From the NCBI GenBank assembly GCA_949152475.1, contig OX424556.1, positions 11,776,664 to 11,840,663 of the forward strand: 64,000 nucleotides of DNA, read 5' to 3'. The notes beneath the pieces were generated by a model. The model saw only the letters and a program-made list of their open reading frames with translations. It made no database searches and was not told the origin of the DNA. A program made the translations under genes and the position numbers. This DNA is from Terebella lapidaria. Taxonomy: Eukaryota > Annelida > Polychaeta > Terebellida > Terebellidae. Shown one piece after another: positions 9,655 through 21,595 of the stretch; position 1 is the first letter of the stretch; the number at the start of each line of letters is the position of its first letter.

Positions 9655-11559
9655 ATATGCACGAGAGAAAGCATTGCAATGGCAAGAGTTCATGTTTACT
9701 TTTGACATCGTCATGATCTGATATTTTCCGGGTTTTGACAGCCCAGAACGAAAATTTCATGGTGTGTGTTTATGATCGACACTTCAATTTTAACAGCAAG
9801 GAATACTTCACAATTCTCACACATTGTGAACCGATTAAGGCGTATACTTGCTTCACAATGTACTGCAAACCAAATCAACAGACCTGGTCGGTGCCCGCCG
9901 GTTTCAGTCACATGATCATTAGGCTTTGCGTGATTGGTTAAAAAACTGGGGTAAAAACTACGTCATGCACATTCATTCATAAGGCCCCACTTGATTGGTT
10001 ACAGATCTAGTTCGTAGTATGCAAATGACTTCATAGTAAGGATGGCGTTGTAAATTCATTCATCTCCATTCAAATTCCTGCCTTTTTTTGTAGTTTGTCT
10101 GTCGCTTTGTGATTGAAAAATCCTGATCAAAACTAGTTCATTGCTAATCCATATCGCTTTCGATTCGCTTTCAGTCATATATTCTAAATCAAAAATTAAA
10201 TTATGCTTCAAACAGGAATGAACACTCGAAGCAAACTCGTAATCTATTGACACGTCCACAGTCACAATTAGAGGGACGCGTCCTGCCAAAAAATGGTCTT
10301 GTTTGCTTTTTTTAGTCAGACACGTCCTCTGCATGGGACGCTTATCTAGGACGGTCGCAAACGAGACCATCCCATGAGCAAACCTGTCCTAAACGCAGTA
10401 GGTCGCGCCAAACTAGTTCGGCCAATGAACTTTCTGACTGATACCACTGTACGTCCAGCCTCGTGGACGTCTAATCAACCTCTAACCAGGGAACAAATAT
10501 GTCTCTTGTCTAAGTGTATGTTATTTCCCGTCAAAACGGGGTGCGTGTCTGAACAAGTCTTTGTCAGGGTGAAGGTTGTGTGGTGGTGTGACGTGTGCGG
10601 CTTGTACTGTGGTCGGCTGGGTGTCATGTGAATCGCACGTGATAAACTGAGTCATGTCTGTGGTGTGGTTTTATGGCACATGTATATGTGGTGTGCGTGG
10701 TTGTGTGTGGTTGTCATGGAGAATGCGTCACAGTCTTTAAAAAATACTGCATTACACCCCTTCATCAAACTACGCCCTCGGACTTTACCCTGCCTGCAAC
10801 CTAGCCTGTCCAAAAATACAAGATAAAATTGAAAGTCCTAAAGGGAAAACCCACATTCACTCACACAAACACCGCGCGACAATGAGAAATGAAAGTACAA
10901 TAAAATAGCCATCCGTCAAATAAAACTTTGACAGTCGGTCCGTCGTCAGACAAGCTAGGGAGGATACATATAACACACGACATATATATAGCATAATATA
11001 AAGCACGAAAGAACATTATACCACACCTATTATCTTATGAAATGTAAAAAAATTAAACAGTTCCTTGACGTTCTGTTCAATGGATCACTGGGCCCATACC
11101 ATGCTGACCAACTTGTCATAACATCCAATGACCCTGAATCAGCATGTCAAAACCACAGACTGATTTTCTACTCAATACGTTGCCAACACATGAACCCCAG
11201 CCACTGAGGATAATCCTCGATGAGCTCAGGACTGCCCTGGACCACAATGAACAAAACATGGACCTTTCCACCCAGGATTGCAAAATATTTTTCGATCGTC
11301 CCGAATGAAGCTTTAGTGAAAGAACCAATCCAAAGTTCCAGTCCAGGATGGACTGATTCATCAATGATATGTGGAAGAATCCTAATTTTTCCCAAGTTCG
11401 CTCTGGGGTCCAGTTAGTCTGTAACGAAGAAATAAGATTCATGGACTTTTTTTCATTTCTACAACAAATTTCAGAGTCAGTAAATGAACTGAATGACCTT
11501 TGACCCAGGTCTCGAGTGTTTCAAGAGGGCCTGGAAACGTGGGGTTTGGAGTGAAAAAA
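9655..11559. other. Intergenic; one unassigned minus-strand ORF at 11,168-11,395
   Basis: No supported gene. On the minus strand, 11,395-11,168 is open for about 75 residues (ILPHIIDESVHPGLELWIG near its start) and has amphipathic, protein-like composition; a pyrimidine tract ending in TTCGTTACAG lies just upstream as a possible splice acceptor. The opposite strand is also open over the same bases, and I recognise no family, so this could be an exon, a pseudogene piece or chance. Confidence 0.3.
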
Positions 11560-13256
11560 TTAGCCCAAGGGCTAAGATAGGTTACCGGACAATTTTAGTT
11601 TCAAGCATTGTAGGTGACATATGATTTTGAGATTTACCAGTCAAGGTCATCTTTGTGAATCTCAATGTCACCATCAGGTATGCTGCATATGACTTCGTAT
11701 GTTCATAATACAGAAGGCCGGAATTGAGCTCCGTTTCGCTCTACGACTCACCGTTTCCGAGATACGGCCAAACAGGAAGTGCCGAGTCGGCAAAAAAAAA
11801 AGTTTTATCAACAAGTATTTCGTGTGTAGAGGCCAATTTCAGATTTTGAGATTCGCCCTTCAAGGTTTTTAAGGTCAAGTTCAAGGTCACCTTGAAGGTC
11901 ACCTCTTTCACAGGCTTATACACAATCCTAACCTGTATGTGCAAAAGTTTATGCTTCAGAGGCCACTTTCAAGATTTCAAGTCAGACATTTAGCACTCAA
12001 GGTCATCCAAGGTCAAAATCAAGGTCATCATCAGTTGTTTCATATATGACTTCCTATATGTTCATAATGCATACTGAAGCTCTATCTACATGCATTTCAT
12101 CTGTAGAGGCAAATTTAGGCATTTTTTCACCCAAAAATGGCTGTTTTGACCTTTCAAGGTCATCAAAGGTCAAATTCAAAGTCACCACACAAATCACCAT
12201 ATATGACTTCTCATTTGAAAGTGCCAATATTTAAGCTCTATCTTCAAGCGTACTATGAGTACAGTCCTGGCAGCTCCCATTATGAAGGAAAAAAGTGCCG
12301 AAAATTTTCTAAGTCCAAAAGTTTTTTCAAAGGGTGAAATTTTTTTTTGCCTAGAAATGGCCCAAAATGGATAGTAATGCGATTTGGGGCGAAGAAATTT
12401 TTTTTCGCTGACTCGTCAAAAATTCAAAATGGCCGCCACACTGAGATCGGCGATTCAAGGGCAACAAAACTTATACACGTCACAGAGGTATATAAGAGGA
12501 ATCTTTTTAAGCAAAAATCTCAAAACTGATCAGACAGTTTTTGAGAAAATACAGACCAGGTGCAAATTTGAGCGTTTTTCGACCCAAAAATGGCTGTTTT
12601 GACCTTTCAAGGTCATCCAAGGTCAAATTCAAGGTCACCACACAAGTCGCCATATATGACTTCCCATTTGAAAGTACCAATTTCTAAGCTCTATCTTCAA
12701 GCGTTCTATGAGTACAGTCCGGACAGCTCCCATTATGAAGGGAAAAAGTGCCGAAAATTTTCTAAGTCCAAATTTTTTTTCAAAGGGTGAAAAATTTTTT
12801 TTGCCCTAGAAATGGCCCAAAATGGATAGTAATGCGATTTGGGGCGAAAAAATTTTTTTACGCCGACCCGCGAAAAATTCAAAATGGCCGCCACACGGAA
12901 ACCGGCAGATTTAGGGCAACCAAACTTATACATATCACAGAGGTATATGAGGGGAATCTTTTGAAACCAAAAACTCAAAACTGATCAGACAGTTTTTGAG
13001 AAAATGGCCGTCAAAGTCCAAAATTGAGCGTTTTTCGACAAAAACGGCCGCCATTTTGAAAAAAATGCGAAAATCAAAAAACAAAAAAAATACCTCCTTC
13101 TCAAAATATTTTTAGGCATTTTTGTGCAAAATTTCAGAAAGATTCGATCGTTAACTTTAAAGATAAAAATGTTAACGCCGGACGGACGGACGGACGGACG
13201 GACAACGGACGCAACGCCATGCCAATAGGTTATCGGACCAAAGGTCCGGTAACCTA
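11560..13256 (+). repeat. Family-1 TIR repeat, copy a (AGGTCA-rich)
   Basis: The copy opens with the palindrome TTAGCCCAAGGGCTAA (11,560-11,575) and the terminal inverted repeat TAGGTTACCGGAC (11,578-11,590), and closes with (GGAC)n near 13,180-13,205, a small hairpin GGACCAAAGGTCC and the inverted GTCCGGTAACCTA ending at 13,256. Inside are two diverged monomers of about 453 bp (starting near 12,137 and 12,590) and seven exact TCAAGGTCA words. It contains no transposase-like ORF; the short ORFs across it recur identically in other copies because the repeat does. Confidence 0.85.
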
Positions 13257-13260
13257 AAAA

Positions 13261-14732
13261 TTAGCCCAAAGCCTAAGATAGGTTACCGGACAATTATGGT
13301 TTGGCCATGGCAGCATTGGCAGGTAACAGACCTTGAGATTTACCAATCAAGGTTCGCAGTGTAAACATATGACCTTGGGATTTACCAATCAAGGTCATCC
13401 GTATGAACTTCGATGTAACCATTACATGTATGTGTGCGGCATTTGATATTCTATATGTTGGGTGGAATCGTTTAGGCCGCTCAGGTCAATTTACACATTC
13501 CAAGTCAGACATTTGGCACTCAAGGTCATCTGACGTCAAGTTCAAGGTCATCATTAGTTGTGCCATATATGTCTTCCTATATGTTCATAATGCAAACATG
13601 AGCTCTATCTGCAAGCATTTCATCTACAAAGGCAAATCTGGGCATTTTTTGACCCCAAAATGGCTGTTTTGACCTTTCAAGATCATCCAAGGTCAAATTC
13701 AAGGTCACCACACAAGTCGCCATATATGACTTCCCATTTGAAAGTGCCAATTTCTAAGCTCTATCTTCAAGCGTTCTATGAGTACAGTCCTGACAGCTCC
13801 CATTATGAAGGAAAAAAGTGCCGAAAATTTTCTAAATCCAAAATTTTTTTCAAAGGGTGAAAATTTGTTTTTGCCTAGAAATGGCCCAAAATGGATAGTA
13901 ATGTTATTTGGGGCGAAAAAAATTTTTTTCACCGACTCGTCAAAAATTCAAAATGGCCGCCACACTGAGATCGGCGATTCAAGGGCAACAAAACTTATAC
14001 ACGTCACAGAGGTATATAAGAGAAATCTTTTTAAGCAAAAATCTCAAAACTGATCAGAGAGTTTTTGAGAAAATACAGACCAGGTGCAAATTTGAGCGTT
14101 TTTCGACCCAAAAATGGCTGTTTTGACCTTTCAAGGTCATCCAAGGTCAAATTCAAGGTCACCACACAAGTCGCCATATATGACTTCCCATTTGAAAGTG
14201 CCAATTTCTAAGCTCTATCTTCAAGCGTTCTATGAGTACAGTCCGGACAGCTCCCATTATGAAGGGAAAAAGTGCCGAAAATTTTCTAAGTCCAAATTTT
14301 TTTTCAAAGGGTGAAAAAAATTTTTTGCCCTAGAAATGGCCCAAAATGGATAGTAATGCGATTTGGGGCGAAAAAATTTTTTTACGCCGACCCGCGAAAA
14401 ATTCAAAATGGCCGCCACACGGAAACCGGCAGATTTAGGGCAACCAAACTTATACATATCACAGAGGTATATGAGGGGAATCTTTTGAAACCAAAAACTC
14501 AAAACTGATCAGACAGTTTTTGAGAAAATGGCCGTCAAAGTCCAAAATTGAGCGTTTTTCGACAAAAACGGCCGCCATTTTGAAAAAAATGCGAAAATCA
14601 AAAAACAAAAAAATACCTCCTTCTCAAAATATTTTTAGGCATTTTTGTGCAAAATTTCAGAAAGATTCGATCGTTAACTTTAAAGATAAAAATGTTAACG
14701 CCGGACGGACGGACGGACGGACGGACGGACGA
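13261..14732 (+). repeat. Family-1 TIR repeat, copy b, left part (interrupted)
   Basis: Starts five bases after copy a ends, with the same TTAGCCC...AAGATAGGTTACCGGAC opening. It has two 454-bp monomers (from 13,660 and 14,114) and six exact TCAAGGTCA words, and runs into the (GGAC)n tract at 14,702-14,731, where it is broken by an inserted element. Its right end resumes at 19,394. Confidence 0.85.
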
Positions 14733-15210
14733 TAGTCCTTAGGCCATTTTCCAGGAGACCTCTAAAATAGGTTTTCGTCGCCAAATCGGGCATATTAGGT
14801 TTCTTGGTGTCATTCTGTAGGTTTTCATGTCAGGAAAAATATTAGACCGGGTAACCTTCTCAAAAAGTGTCCAAACAATGGAAAAAATGACTTTTTCCAA
14901 GATGGCCACCGTGTCCGATCAAAAAGTTTGTTTTCGTTTTTTCTCTGCTTCTAGACAAGCTAGAAGTGTAATCTTGGTGTTTGTTCTTAGGTTTTGAGGT
15001 TTGAGGAATCCAATGAAATACATTTCAAGAACATTTATGCGTTATTTCAATTGAAAAATTACACTTTGACTGGTAAGTGAACGTCAGAAATAGCGATTTG
15101 CTGAGGAAGTCTGTTTTAAATGTAGCTGCGCTATTCATTACCAGGTATAGGCCTATTACCACTTTGAACAAAACAATTCCATGAATAAATCATCAACATA
15201 TCAGTTTATG
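14733..15210 (+). repeat. Left inverted arm of the 4.66 kb element
   Basis: Reverse complement of about 18,940-19,393 with small indels; similarity fades beyond CATGAATAAATCATC near 15,200. Confidence 0.8.
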
Positions 15211-15759
15211 CACATCCAATTTATATGACGAAAAGTGGAACAATGGCCATATAGATCATACGCTATCTACTTGCTGAACATTCGTTTCTAAGGTTGTCTT
15301 GTTTTTTTTTTTCTACTTCATATATAATACTGTATATGTGAAACAAATAAATTTGGCAATTGTTGTACAACATATATATAACATGTGGTTGAGTTCAATC
15401 ATAGTCAACTTCCTCTCTAGATGTATCTGCAACAATTTCATCCGAATGTGTGATTCGTCAAGAAACCTTGAAATCAAGCCGAGAGTTGATTTTTGAGTCG
15501 GCCCACCCGACTCCGTGTTCGGGTATACAGATGGAATGACACCGAACTTAGAGAATTTCAAGAAGTAAAGTCAACCAAAGTTGAACGTAGAATTGATTGG
15601 AAGACCCGTTGGGTAAAATAAAGCTGATAACGTCTGAGATAGCTCAGAACCCAAGCTATCAACAGAACAACCAGACGAAGAGGAAAAGGTCGATGAGGAA
15701 TGCGGACTAAAACCCGAATGATTGGCAATCCTTACTTTGCACAGGCAAGGAGTGACTGC

Positions 15760-16185
15760 AGACCAAACCCGCTACCACCCGAGACCGCCTGCAGCCAGAG
15801 AACTGACGTCACCCGAAACAACCCAAAGCCAGAGTGCTGAAGTCATTCGAGACAAACTGCAGCTGGAGTACCAAAGTCTCCCGAAACACCACTACAGTGA
15901 GAGAACAAGAGTCTGCCGAGTGAGCATTCCAGCTGGAGAATCAGAGTCAGACGAGTGACCATTCCAGACGGAGAACCAGAGTCAGCCGAGCGGCCATTCT
16001 AACTGGAGAACCAGATTCAGATGAACGACCCCTGCTGTCGGAAAACCAGAGTCAGCCGAGTGACCATTCCAGAAGTAGAACCAGATTCAGCCAGGCGGCC
16101 ATTCCAGACGGAGAACCAGAGTCAGCCAAGCGGCCATTCCAGCCGGAGAACCAGAGTCAACCGAGCGACCCCTGCAGTCTGAGAC
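15760..16185. repeat. Degenerate tandem repeat, unit about 36-39 bp
   Basis: Variants of CCATTCCAGACGGAGAACC followed by AGAGTCAGCCGAGCGG recur about ten times. One frame is open for 78 codons (15,722-15,958) and then broken, so it may be a decayed coding repeat or simply a minisatellite. Confidence 0.65.
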
Positions 16186-16913
16186 GAGGCAAAAAGCCAA
16201 ACTCATAGGCATCTGGTCAGCAAGCAAGGCTGGGGAGCGAACCTCAATCCAACGAACATATGCTACTACTATATCAACACTAGAACCGTTACAATATATG
16301 TATTTGATGTTCATAAAAGTAGACGCTATCCGGTCGCCTACGACCACATGAGTGTATCCCTGTGATGCCCTGTCATTTCTGTTGCCCAAAATATATTATG
16401 GTAATTCAGACAAAATATCTCATATCAAAATAGCACTGCTACCCCAGTGTCTTTCATCAATTTTCGAAATAAAAGTTCCAAGCCTTAACTTATTTTATGC
16501 CATGCAGTAATACTTTCAACTACTGAAATATTCACCACAATATTTCTTACCAGATAATTTAGCTTATCCGATTCCCAACAATACAAGTGATTTCTTTATC
16601 TACATTCGCTGATAATAAATATGATTCAACTGTTGTAATAAGTTAGTGATATTAACTAATTAATATTATTACTGCAGATATAAAATATATACTGGACAAA
16701 AGACTTACTACGTTTAATCATATAATAAAATGTTTTCATCTCACTATTTTTATTGTGGGCAATAATAGACTTAACTGATGAAAGTCGTTGACCTCGAGCT
16801 GGATATCAACTTTGTTTTAAGAAGTCTTTTCATTAACTATAATTATTAAATATTTCTGTGTCTGGTCACTGCTCAATATGCCTCTTCAATATCCTAGTGA
16901 TACCTATAAAAAA

Positions 16914-18615
16914 TTAGCCCAAAGGCTAAGATAGGTTACCGGACAATTTTGGTTTGGCCATGGCAGCATTGGCAGGTAACAGACCTTGAGATTTACCAAT
17001 CAAGGTTCGCAGTGTAAACATATGACCTTGGGATTTACCAATCAAGGTCATCCGTATGAACTTCGATGTAACCATTACATGTATGTGTGCGGCATTTGAT
17101 ATTCTATATGTTGGGTGGAATCGTTTAGGCCGCTCAGGTCAATTTACACATTCCAAGTCAGACATTTGGCACTCAAGGTCATCTGACGTCAAGTTCAAGG
17201 TCATCATTAGTTGTGCCATATATGTCTTCCTATATGTTCATAATGCAAACACGAGCTCTATCTGCAAGCATTTCATCTACAAAGGCAAATCTGGGCATTT
17301 TTTGACCCCAAAATGGCTGTTTTGACCTTTCAAGATCATCCAAGGTCAAATTCAAGGTCACCACACAAGTCGCCATATATGACTTCCCATTTGAAAGTGC
17401 CAATTTCTAAGCTCTATCTTCAAGCGTTCTATGAGTACAGTCCTGACAGCTCCCATTATGAAGGAAAAAAGTGCCGAAAATTTTCTAAATCCAAAATTTT
17501 TTTCAAAGGGTGAAAATTTGTTTTTGCCTAGAAATGGCCCAAAATGGATAGTAATGTTATTTGGGGCGAAAAAAATTTTTTTCACCGACTCGTCAAAAAT
17601 TCAAAATGGCCGCCACACTGAGATCGGCGATTCAAGGGCAACAAAACTTATACACGTCACAGAGGTATATAAGAGAAATCTTTTTAAGCAAAAATCTCAA
17701 AACTGATCAGAGAGTTTTTGAGAAAATACAGACCAGGTGCAAATTTGAGCGTTTTTCGACCCAAAAATGGCTGTTTTGACCTTTCAAGGTCATCCAAGGT
17801 CAAATTCAAGGTCACCACACAAGTCGCCATATATGACTTCCCATTTGAAAGTGCCAATTTCTAAGCTCTATCTTCAAGCGTTCTATGAGTACAGTCTGGA
17901 CAGCTCCCATTATGAAGGGAAAAAGTGCCGAAAATTTTCTAAGTCCACAATTTTTTTCAAAGGGTGAAAATTTTTTTTTGCTCTAGAAATGGCCCAAAAT
18001 GGATAGTAATGCGATCTGGGGCGAAAAAATTTTTTTTCGCCGACCCGCCAAAAATTCAAGATGGCCACCACACGAAAACCGGCAGATTTAGGGCAACCAA
18101 ACTTATACATATCACAGAGGTATATGAGGGGAATCTTTTGAAACCAAAAACTCAAAACTGATCAGACAGTTTTTGAGAAAATGGCCGTCAAAGTCCAAAA
18201 TTGAGCGTTTTTCGACAAAAACGGCCGCCGTTTTGAAAAAAATGCGAAAATCAAAAAACAAAAAAATACCTCCTTCTCAAAATATTTTTAGGCATTTTTG
18301 TGCAAAATTTCAGAAAGATTCGATCGTTAACTTTAAAGATAAAAATGTTAACGCCGGACGGACGGACGGACGGACGGACGGACGTGCGGACGAGACTTTC
18401 TTGTGTGCCTTTTACATGTTAAATTTCCTATCTAAAATAGGCACACAACTCCCCAAAATAGGCACACAAGAAGAAATTTCCTCACAACTTATGGTTGTGT
18501 GCCTTTTCTAGTCACACAACAATACTCTCGTCCGCCCGGCTAGACGGACGGACGGACGGACGACGGACGCAACGCCATGCCAATAGGTTATCGGACCAAA
18601 GGTCCGGTAACCTAA
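16914..18615 (+). repeat. Family-1 TIR repeat, copy c, nested inside the 4.66 kb element
   Basis: Complete from TTAGCCC (16,914) to GGTCCGGTAACCTAA (18,615), with two 454-bp monomers (17,313 and 17,767) and six exact TCAAGGTCA words. It is nearly identical to copy b, far closer than to copy a, and carries a 150-bp insertion in its (GGAC)n tract. Confidence 0.85.
18386..18535. mobile_element. 150-bp inverted-repeat insertion in the GGAC tract of copy c
   Basis: Bounded by GCGGACGAGA and its inverse TCTCGTCCGC. Inside, CTTGTGTGCCTTTTA, TAAAATAGGCACACAA and GGTTGTGTGCCTTTTCTAG can form stems. Copies a and b lack it. Confidence 0.6.
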
Positions 18616-18939
18616 AATACCACCCCTGGAGCCCTCACAAACCATGTTTGTCGAAACAGCTAATTTTGTCAAGAAATCTGTCGCCAATTCGGCCATCTTG
18701 GTCGCCATGGCAACCAAAATCGATAGGTTTTGGGATGTTACCAAGGATCCTTGATGTTACTATAAGCAGAAACCCATAAGAGGATCTCTTATGGGTTTCT
18801 GCTGTAAGGCATATCCATATGGAATATTGTCAGAAACAGTTCAGATTTGCAACTTGTGGAGCGTTCACAAGGAAGTCTGTACGGCACTTGTAGCGGCGCG
18901 ACGATCGCAAATTCATAGTATCTGCTTAACTTTGTTCAG

Positions 18940-19393
18940 GGGAAACAATAAACTCTTAATGATGTATTCATGGGATGGTTTTGTTCGAAATGGTAAAACG
19001 TGGTAATGAATAGCGCAACTACATTTGAAAACAGATTTCCTTCGCAAATAGCTATTTCTGACACTCAAATACCAGTCGAAGTGCACTTTTGCAATTGAAA
19101 AAAATGCATAATTTTTATTGGAATGTGTTTGATTGGATTCCTCAACCCTCAAAACCTAAGAAAGGACACTAAGATTAGCACGTAGAAGTAGAGAAAAAAC
19201 AAAAACAAACTTTTTGATCGGACTCGGCGGCCATCTTGGAAAAAGTCTTTTTTTCCATTGTTTGGACACTTTTTGAGAAGGTTACCTGGTCTAATATTTT
19301 TCCTGATATAAAAACCTACAGAATGACACCAAGAAACCTAATATGCCCGATTTGGCGACGAAAATTTTTTTTTTCAGAATGGCCCACAGACTA
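18940..19393 (-). repeat. Right inverted arm of the 4.66 kb element
   Basis: Inverted partner of 14,733-15,210. Confidence 0.8.
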
Positions 19394-19448
19394 CGACGGA
19401 CGCAACGCCATGCCAATAGGTTATCGGACCAAAGGTCCGGTAACCTAA
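19394..19448 (+). repeat. Right end of family-1 copy b
   Basis: Resumes with CGACGGACGCAACGCCATGCC and ends with the inverted terminus GGTCCGGTAACCTAA, exactly the part copy b lacks at 14,732. Confidence 0.8.
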
Positions 19449-19713
19449 AAAGAAGATTCCAGTATTCTGGGGAACGTGATCCTAGACATAGATGTCTTGG
19501 GGGTGTATTGCTTCTTGTTGTCAATAATATACCCATATAATATGCCCACAAACAATAATTGAATCAGTTGTAATGGCATTCACTCCTGAAGCAATGGCCA
19601 TGGTGGACACTTGCATTGACAACGAATTCATAATATCCACTGACGTTATAGTAGGCCTTATAAAAATTCCCGACAAAAGTCACGATATGTACTATGTACT
19701 ATGTCCTTATATA
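19449..19713. other. Spacer without supported feature
   Basis: AT-rich sequence between family-1 copy b and the foldback element. No ORF or repeat recognised. Confidence 0.4.
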
Positions 19714-19736
19714 CACTGTGGTGATACTGGATGCAC

Positions 19737-20268
19737 TAACGATCGTTAGTGCATCCCGCAATGGCGGACAGTAAACACGGTCAGCTCGGTTTTTAACCGT
19801 ATTTTATTAAATGATAGGTCCATTTGTGATAAATGGATACCATGGATACTCTGGAGGTAGCTTAGTGTTTTGGTCAAAGACATGCGTAGTTATTTCAAGC
19901 AGATCACGCCTTTTTGTTTAGATATGTTGAGGAAAAGAATTAGCGATAAGATTCACCAACGACAAAAGTGAGATTCCCTAACGATATAGGCCTAATACGT
20001 GTATATATATTGTAATAGGTTCGTATCATACACCATTGTGAATTCGTTGATTTATGCGACATAAATTAGCGAATGTCATGTTAAACATAGGAAATCTGTA
20101 CTGGAAGATCATCTGTACACATCAATACTTGTCAATTGGTACCTTATTTCACGTTAAACATTTAAATAACGTAGATTTGAATTAATAAAGAAAAGATCGT
20201 TAGGGAATCTTCACATGTTCGTTAGTGAATCTTCGATTTCACAAAAACAATCGTTAGGGAATCTTTCG
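19737..20268. repeat. Dispersed array of a CGTTAGKGMATC motif
   Basis: The word occurs at about 19,737 (inverted), 19,746, 19,940 (inverted variant CACCAACG), 19,968 (inverted), 20,194, 20,220 and 20,250, as CGTTAGTGCATC, CGTTAGGGAATCTT or CGTTAGTGAATCTT. The first pair forms the perfect palindrome GATGCACTAACGATCG plus its inverse. Confidence 0.7.
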
Positions 20269-20703
20269 GCTTTTTTTCAGACGAGTTGTTCATGTTCAAA
20301 CCAACATAAATCGGCTTACTGTAAAAAACGAAACGAAACGAAATGAAATGAAACGAAACGAGTGAAGTATAGGGTGTTCTCAAAATATTTTTTCTCCAGA
20401 TTTTTTTCCCAATTAATTTCTACAATTTTTTTTATAATCCACATCAATGACAGGTTCCTTTTTTGTTACCCTCGCCCCGGAGGGGGGGGGGGCGAGGGTA
20501 TTGCATGTCTGACTGTCTGTCCATGCGCATAACTCCGACACAAATGGTCCGATCTATTGTACACACATGACATGTGATTTTACATCAAGGACAGCAGATA
20601 TCCCTGGGAGGCCGGCGGAGATCAAGTGCATGAGAAAAGTGGTGGATGTACATACTGCTGCTTGACACATGATAGTTTATGGTTTAGAGATCACTGGTCA
20701 ATT

Positions 20704-20830
20704 ATTAGAATTTGTAACCAAAAAAAAATCTTGTTTCGTTTCGTTTCGTTTTTTACAGTTACCCACCACCAGTAACTGTAAAAAACGAAACGAAACGAAA
20801 CAAGATTTTTTTTTGGTTACAAATTCTAAT
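20704..20830. repeat. Perfect hairpin, 59-bp arms, loop CCACCACCA
   Basis: Bases 20,704-20,762 are the exact inverse of 20,772-20,830. The inner stem is a GAAAC/GTTTC run and the loop is CCACCACCA (20,763-20,771). Confidence 0.95.
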
Positions 20831-21210
20831 ATTTTTTGGGAGATTTTCACAAAAATTCTCAAAGACCTTCAATATGAGGATCTGAGCTTCAGGGTCAGTT
20901 TTGACGCCAAATGCACACATGACATGTCGTATCTATTACATCATAGGAGACTATTTGCTGAGAAGCCTGACACGTCCCTCAATTTCTAATCCCAGTTTGT
21001 GGATCCCAACGTGGCATTATAGTGCAGTGCAGTATCATTAATGTGTCAAGCTGATTTAACATCACGGACAGCTGATATCCCTGAGAGGCCGGTGGAGAAT
21101 AAGGTCCATGAGAAAAGTGGTGGATGTACATACCGTTGCTTGACATATGATAGTTTATGGTTTAGAGATCACTGGTCAATTATTAGAATTAGTAACCAAA
21201 AAAAATCTTG

Positions 21211-21277
21211 TTTCGTTTCGTTTCGTTTTTTACAGTTACCCACCACCAGTAACTGTAAAAAACGAAACGAAACGAAA
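21211..21277. repeat. Hairpin, 29-bp perfect core, loop CCACCACCA
   Basis: Second monomer of the plus-strand array; same TTTCGTTTCG... stem and the same nine-base loop. Confidence 0.9.
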
Positions 21278-21595
21278 AAAAAAAATTTTTTTGGGAGATT
21301 TTTACAAAAATTCTCAAAGACCTTGGTATATGCCTTCTTTATGAGGATATGAGTCTCAGGGTCAGTTTTGACACAAAATGCACACATGACATGTCGTATC
21401 TATTATATCACAGGAGACTATTCGTTGAGAAGCCTGGCACGTCGCTCTATTTCTAATCCCGGTTTGTGGAACCCAACGTGGCATTGTGGTGCATTGCAGT
21501 AACATTAATGCGTCAAGCTGATTTTACATCACGGACAGCAAATATCCCTGAGAGGCCAGCGGAGAATAAGGTCCATGAGAAAAGTGGTGGATGTA

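Larger units (their letters stand above)
14733..19393. mobile_element. 4.66 kb element with ~460-bp inverted ends, inserted in family-1 copy b
   Basis: The stretch 14,733 to about 15,210 matches the reverse complement of about 18,940-19,393 over most of its length, with shared blocks such as TTTTCGTCGCCAAATCGGGC, TAGGTTTCTTGGTGTCATTC and GACACTTTTTGAGAAGG. The outer tips read TAGTCC(T)... and ...GACTA. Both flanks are the (GGAC) array of family-1 copy b, and CGA adjoins each tip (14,730-14,732; 19,394-19,396), a possible 3-bp duplication. No transposase ORF is visible between the arms; the interior holds a degenerate tandem repeat and family-1 copy c. Confidence 0.75.

Noticed and set aside
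12046..18161. Recurring 60-91 codon ORFs such as those starting MAVLTFQ
   Set aside because: They recur because the family-1 monomer recurs, overlap each other on both strands, and have no conserved frame with respect to start or end.
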